Shown: positions 15,956 through 17,198 of the stretch, one piece after another
Layout: each line of letters starts with the position of its first letter
Numbering within the stretch: the stretch's first letter is position 1
Source of the DNA: Acidimicrobiia bacterium
GTDB lineage: Bacteria; Actinomycetota; Acidimicrobiia; IMCC26256; PALSA-555
DNA length: 17,198 bases
Direction of reading: 5' to 3'
Assembly (NCBI GenBank): GCA_022865365.1
Contig: JALHSW010000023.1
Span: forward strand, 1-17,198
Notes under the pieces: generated by a model
Seen by the model: the letters and a program-made list of their open reading frames with translations, nothing else
Database searches by the model: none
Told to the model about the DNA's origin: nothing
Program-made: the position numbers and the translations under genes

Positions 15956-15976
15956 CAGCCCGGGGGAGTGACCCAG

Positions 15977-16825
15977 ATGGCAACGGCCGAGATCGACGGC
16001 ACCCTGATCTCCTATGAGATCATCGGCGAGGGCGACCCCTGGGTGCTGACGCCCGGCGGACGGTTCAGCAAGGACGAGCCCGGGATCCGCGAGCTCGCGC
16101 TGGCGCTCGCCGAGCGAGGCAAGCAGGTGCTGATCTGGGACCGGCCCAATACGGGAGCATCCGACGTCTGCTTCCGCGGCGACTCCGAATCGGCGATGCA
16201 GGCGACGCACCTCGCGGGCCTCCTGCGCGAGCTCGACATGTCCCCTGCCGTCATCTTCGGCGGCTCGGGTGGCGCGCGTGTATCGCTGCTGACCGCCGCG
16301 CACCATCCCGACGTGGCCGCCGGCCTCGCCATGGTCTGGATCTCCGGCGGCGTCTACGGCCTGCTGCTCCTCGCCACCCACTACTGCGGCGAGTCGATCC
16401 GGGCGGCATGGCAGGACGGGATGGCGGCGGTCGTCGCGCTGCCCGAGTGGGCCGAAGTGCTCGAGCGCAACCCGCGCAACCGCGACCGCTTCCTGGCCCT
16501 CGACCCGCGGGAGTTCATCGCGACGCTCGAACGCTGGATGCTCGCGTACTGCCCGACCCCGGATCAGACGGTGCCGGGACTCCCCGACGCCGAATGCGCC
16601 GCGCTCGAAGTGCCCACCCTGATCTTCCGCAGCGGGAAGAGCGACCCGCACCACACCCGCGCGACATCGGAGCGCCTGCACGAGCTCATCCCCGGGTCCC
16701 GCCTCGTGGAACCCCCATGGGGTGACGACGAGTGGAAGCAGCGCGGCGCGGCCGCCCGCAACGGCACCGGCCACCTCTTCGAGCGCTGGCCGCTCCTCGC
16801 GCCGCAGTTGCTCGAGAAGGCGTAG
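15977..16825 (+). CDS. Alpha/beta-fold hydrolase
   Basis: 282 residues. Serine hydrolase fold acting on an ester, lactone or C-C bond; substrate unknown. The catalytic triad is visible: nucleophile S97 in G-G-S-G-G, acid D223 in S-G-K-S-D-P-H-H, and H266 in N-G-T-G-H-L-F. The oxyanion region, V-L-T-P-G-G-R, lies near residue 30 and W-D-R-P-N-T-G-A-S-D follows strand 4, both typical. ATG 15977 has GGGGGAG 8 nt upstream and starts M-A-T-A-E-I-D-G-T-L-I-S-Y-E, a normal lid-less opening. It is divergent from the amidohydrolase with 115 bp between them, suggesting a shared pathway. No cytoplasmic export signal is seen. Confidence 0.9.
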   Translation: MATAEIDGTLISYEIIGEGDPWVLTPGGRFSKDEPGIRELALALAERGKQVLIWDRPNTGASDVCFRGDSESAMQATHLAGLLRELDMSPAVIFGGSGGARVSLLTAAHHPDVAAGLAMVWISGGVYGLLLLATHYCGESIRAAWQDGMAAVVALPEWAEVLERNPRNRDRFLALDPREFIATLERWMLAYCPTPDQTVPGLPDAECAALEVPTLIFRSGKSDPHHTRATSERLHELIPGSRLVEPPWGDDEWKQRGAAARNGTGHLFERWPLLAPQLLEKA

Positions 16826-16907
16826 CCGTTCGGCGCCGACACGCGGGGCTCTCAGCGGACCGGGGTCGACTGAGGACTCCGCTGCAGCTTCCAGAGCGCC
16901 GCTTCAT

Positions 16908-16931
16908 CCTCCTCGCGTTGGGGTGAGGAGG
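16908..16931. terminator. Hairpin between convergent hydrolase and HNH genes
   Basis: CCTCCTC (16908-16914) and GAGGAGG (16925-16931) form a perfect 7-bp stem with a 10-nt loop in the 158-bp region between two convergent genes. It could end transcription from either side. No U tract is present. The rest of 16826-16983 shows nothing recognisable. Confidence 0.45.
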
Positions 16932-16983
16932 CCGGGGCGGGGAGGGGAGCGTGATCTGAATCATGTGGCGCGACGGTGTGGCC

Positions 16984-17198
16984 TCATCCGGTGTCGGGGG
17001 GTGGTGCCCGGTCGGGGGGTGTGAGCCACCAGCCTGCTTGATGTGAGCCTTCGAGTCGGTAGTGCTTGTGGGTGATGAGGTCGTGGTGGTGGGCGCAGAT
17101 GCGGACTTCGGTCTCGAGGGAGCTGATGCCGTGGTCGGTGACGCGGGTGGTGTGGTGGATCTCGAGGCCGTCGGTGGCGTGACAGCCTTCGATGCGAC
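16984..17198 (-). CDS. HNH endonuclease, C-terminal part (13E12/DUF222-like)
   Basis: Partial gene: the last 70 residues are present and the N-terminal part lies past the right edge. The translation shows C-H-A-T-D-G-L-E-I-H-H-T-T, then G-I-S-S-L-E-T-E-V-R-I-C-A-H-H-H-D-L-I-T-H and Y-R-L-E-G. This is the HNH zinc-nuclease pattern (C..C...L..HH........LDNLV.LC..HH...H) that ends the actinobacterial DUF222/13E12 repeat family. The usual Asn of the central L-D-N-L is replaced in L-E-T-E, which could weaken activity. The tail is proline-rich, from two GTCGGGGGGTG direct repeats at 16993-17003 and 17011-17021. Such genes are multicopy and often mobile, but no element end is visible here. Confidence 0.85.
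   Translation of the reverse strand, partial: RIEGCHATDGLEIHHTTRVTDHGISSLETEVRICAHHHDLITHKHYRLEGSHQAGWWLTPPDRAPPPDTG

Noticed and set aside
16993..17021. GTCGGGGGGTG direct repeat as a possible attachment site
   Set aside because: It lies within the coding end of the HNH gene and simply encodes a repeated Pro-Pro-Asp tail; no integrase or tRNA is near.
1..17198. Mobile element, phage or CRISPR content
   Set aside because: No transposase, integrase, terminal repeats or spaced repeats were seen; the HNH fragment alone is not evidence of an element.

Overview
This is a high-GC window whose gene content fits an actinobacterium (Actinomycetota). The pointers are GC-rich codon usage, frequent GTG/TTG starts, a RecBCD-type exonuclease gene next to sbcCD, a 13E12/DUF222-style HNH nuclease end, and a PEP synthase / Zn-dehydrogenase / dodecin / metal-ATPase stress block. 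The class cannot be fixed from this sequence; an Acidimicrobiia-like lineage is possible. No rRNA, tRNA, CRISPR array, insertion sequence or phage gene was seen.

Positions 1-6430 are all on the minus strand. In transcription order they hold a SulP anion permease with a STAS domain, sbcD, sbcC (start and stop overlapping by 4 bp with sbcD) and the beginning of recC, cut by the window edge. Three of the four genes are DNA double-strand-break processing nucleases or subunits.

Positions 6431-12760 form a block that looks like an oxygen/redox stress set: dodecin and a zinc alcohol dehydrogenase on the plus strand, a PEP synthase on the minus strand, and divergently from it a P1B-5-type metal ATPase with a C-terminal hemerythrin domain. 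The 126-bp divergent region between PEP synthase and ATPase holds an imperfect palindrome resembling DevR/DosR-type boxes of Actinobacteria, plus a second inverted repeat. A weaker box-like match lies just before the dehydrogenase. The proposal is a small hypoxia- or NO-type regulon; no regulator gene is in the window.

Positions 12761-12995 have no convincing gene. Positions 12996-15861 (minus) form an apparent operon: an amidohydrolase-2 family enzyme, a 14-helix DHA2-type MFS exporter, and a 71-codon remnant of an NTF2/SnoaL-like protein whose GTG overlaps the MFS stop. Divergently, an alpha/beta hydrolase runs 15977-16825. Together these look like a small catabolic/export module of unknown substrate. 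The window closes with the C-terminal end of an HNH endonuclease on the minus strand.

A recurring short element, (C/G)CGTACAGT on the minus strand, occurs in three intergenic regions (upstream of sbcD, the SulP permease and the amidohydrolase) and is a candidate shared -10 promoter motif.
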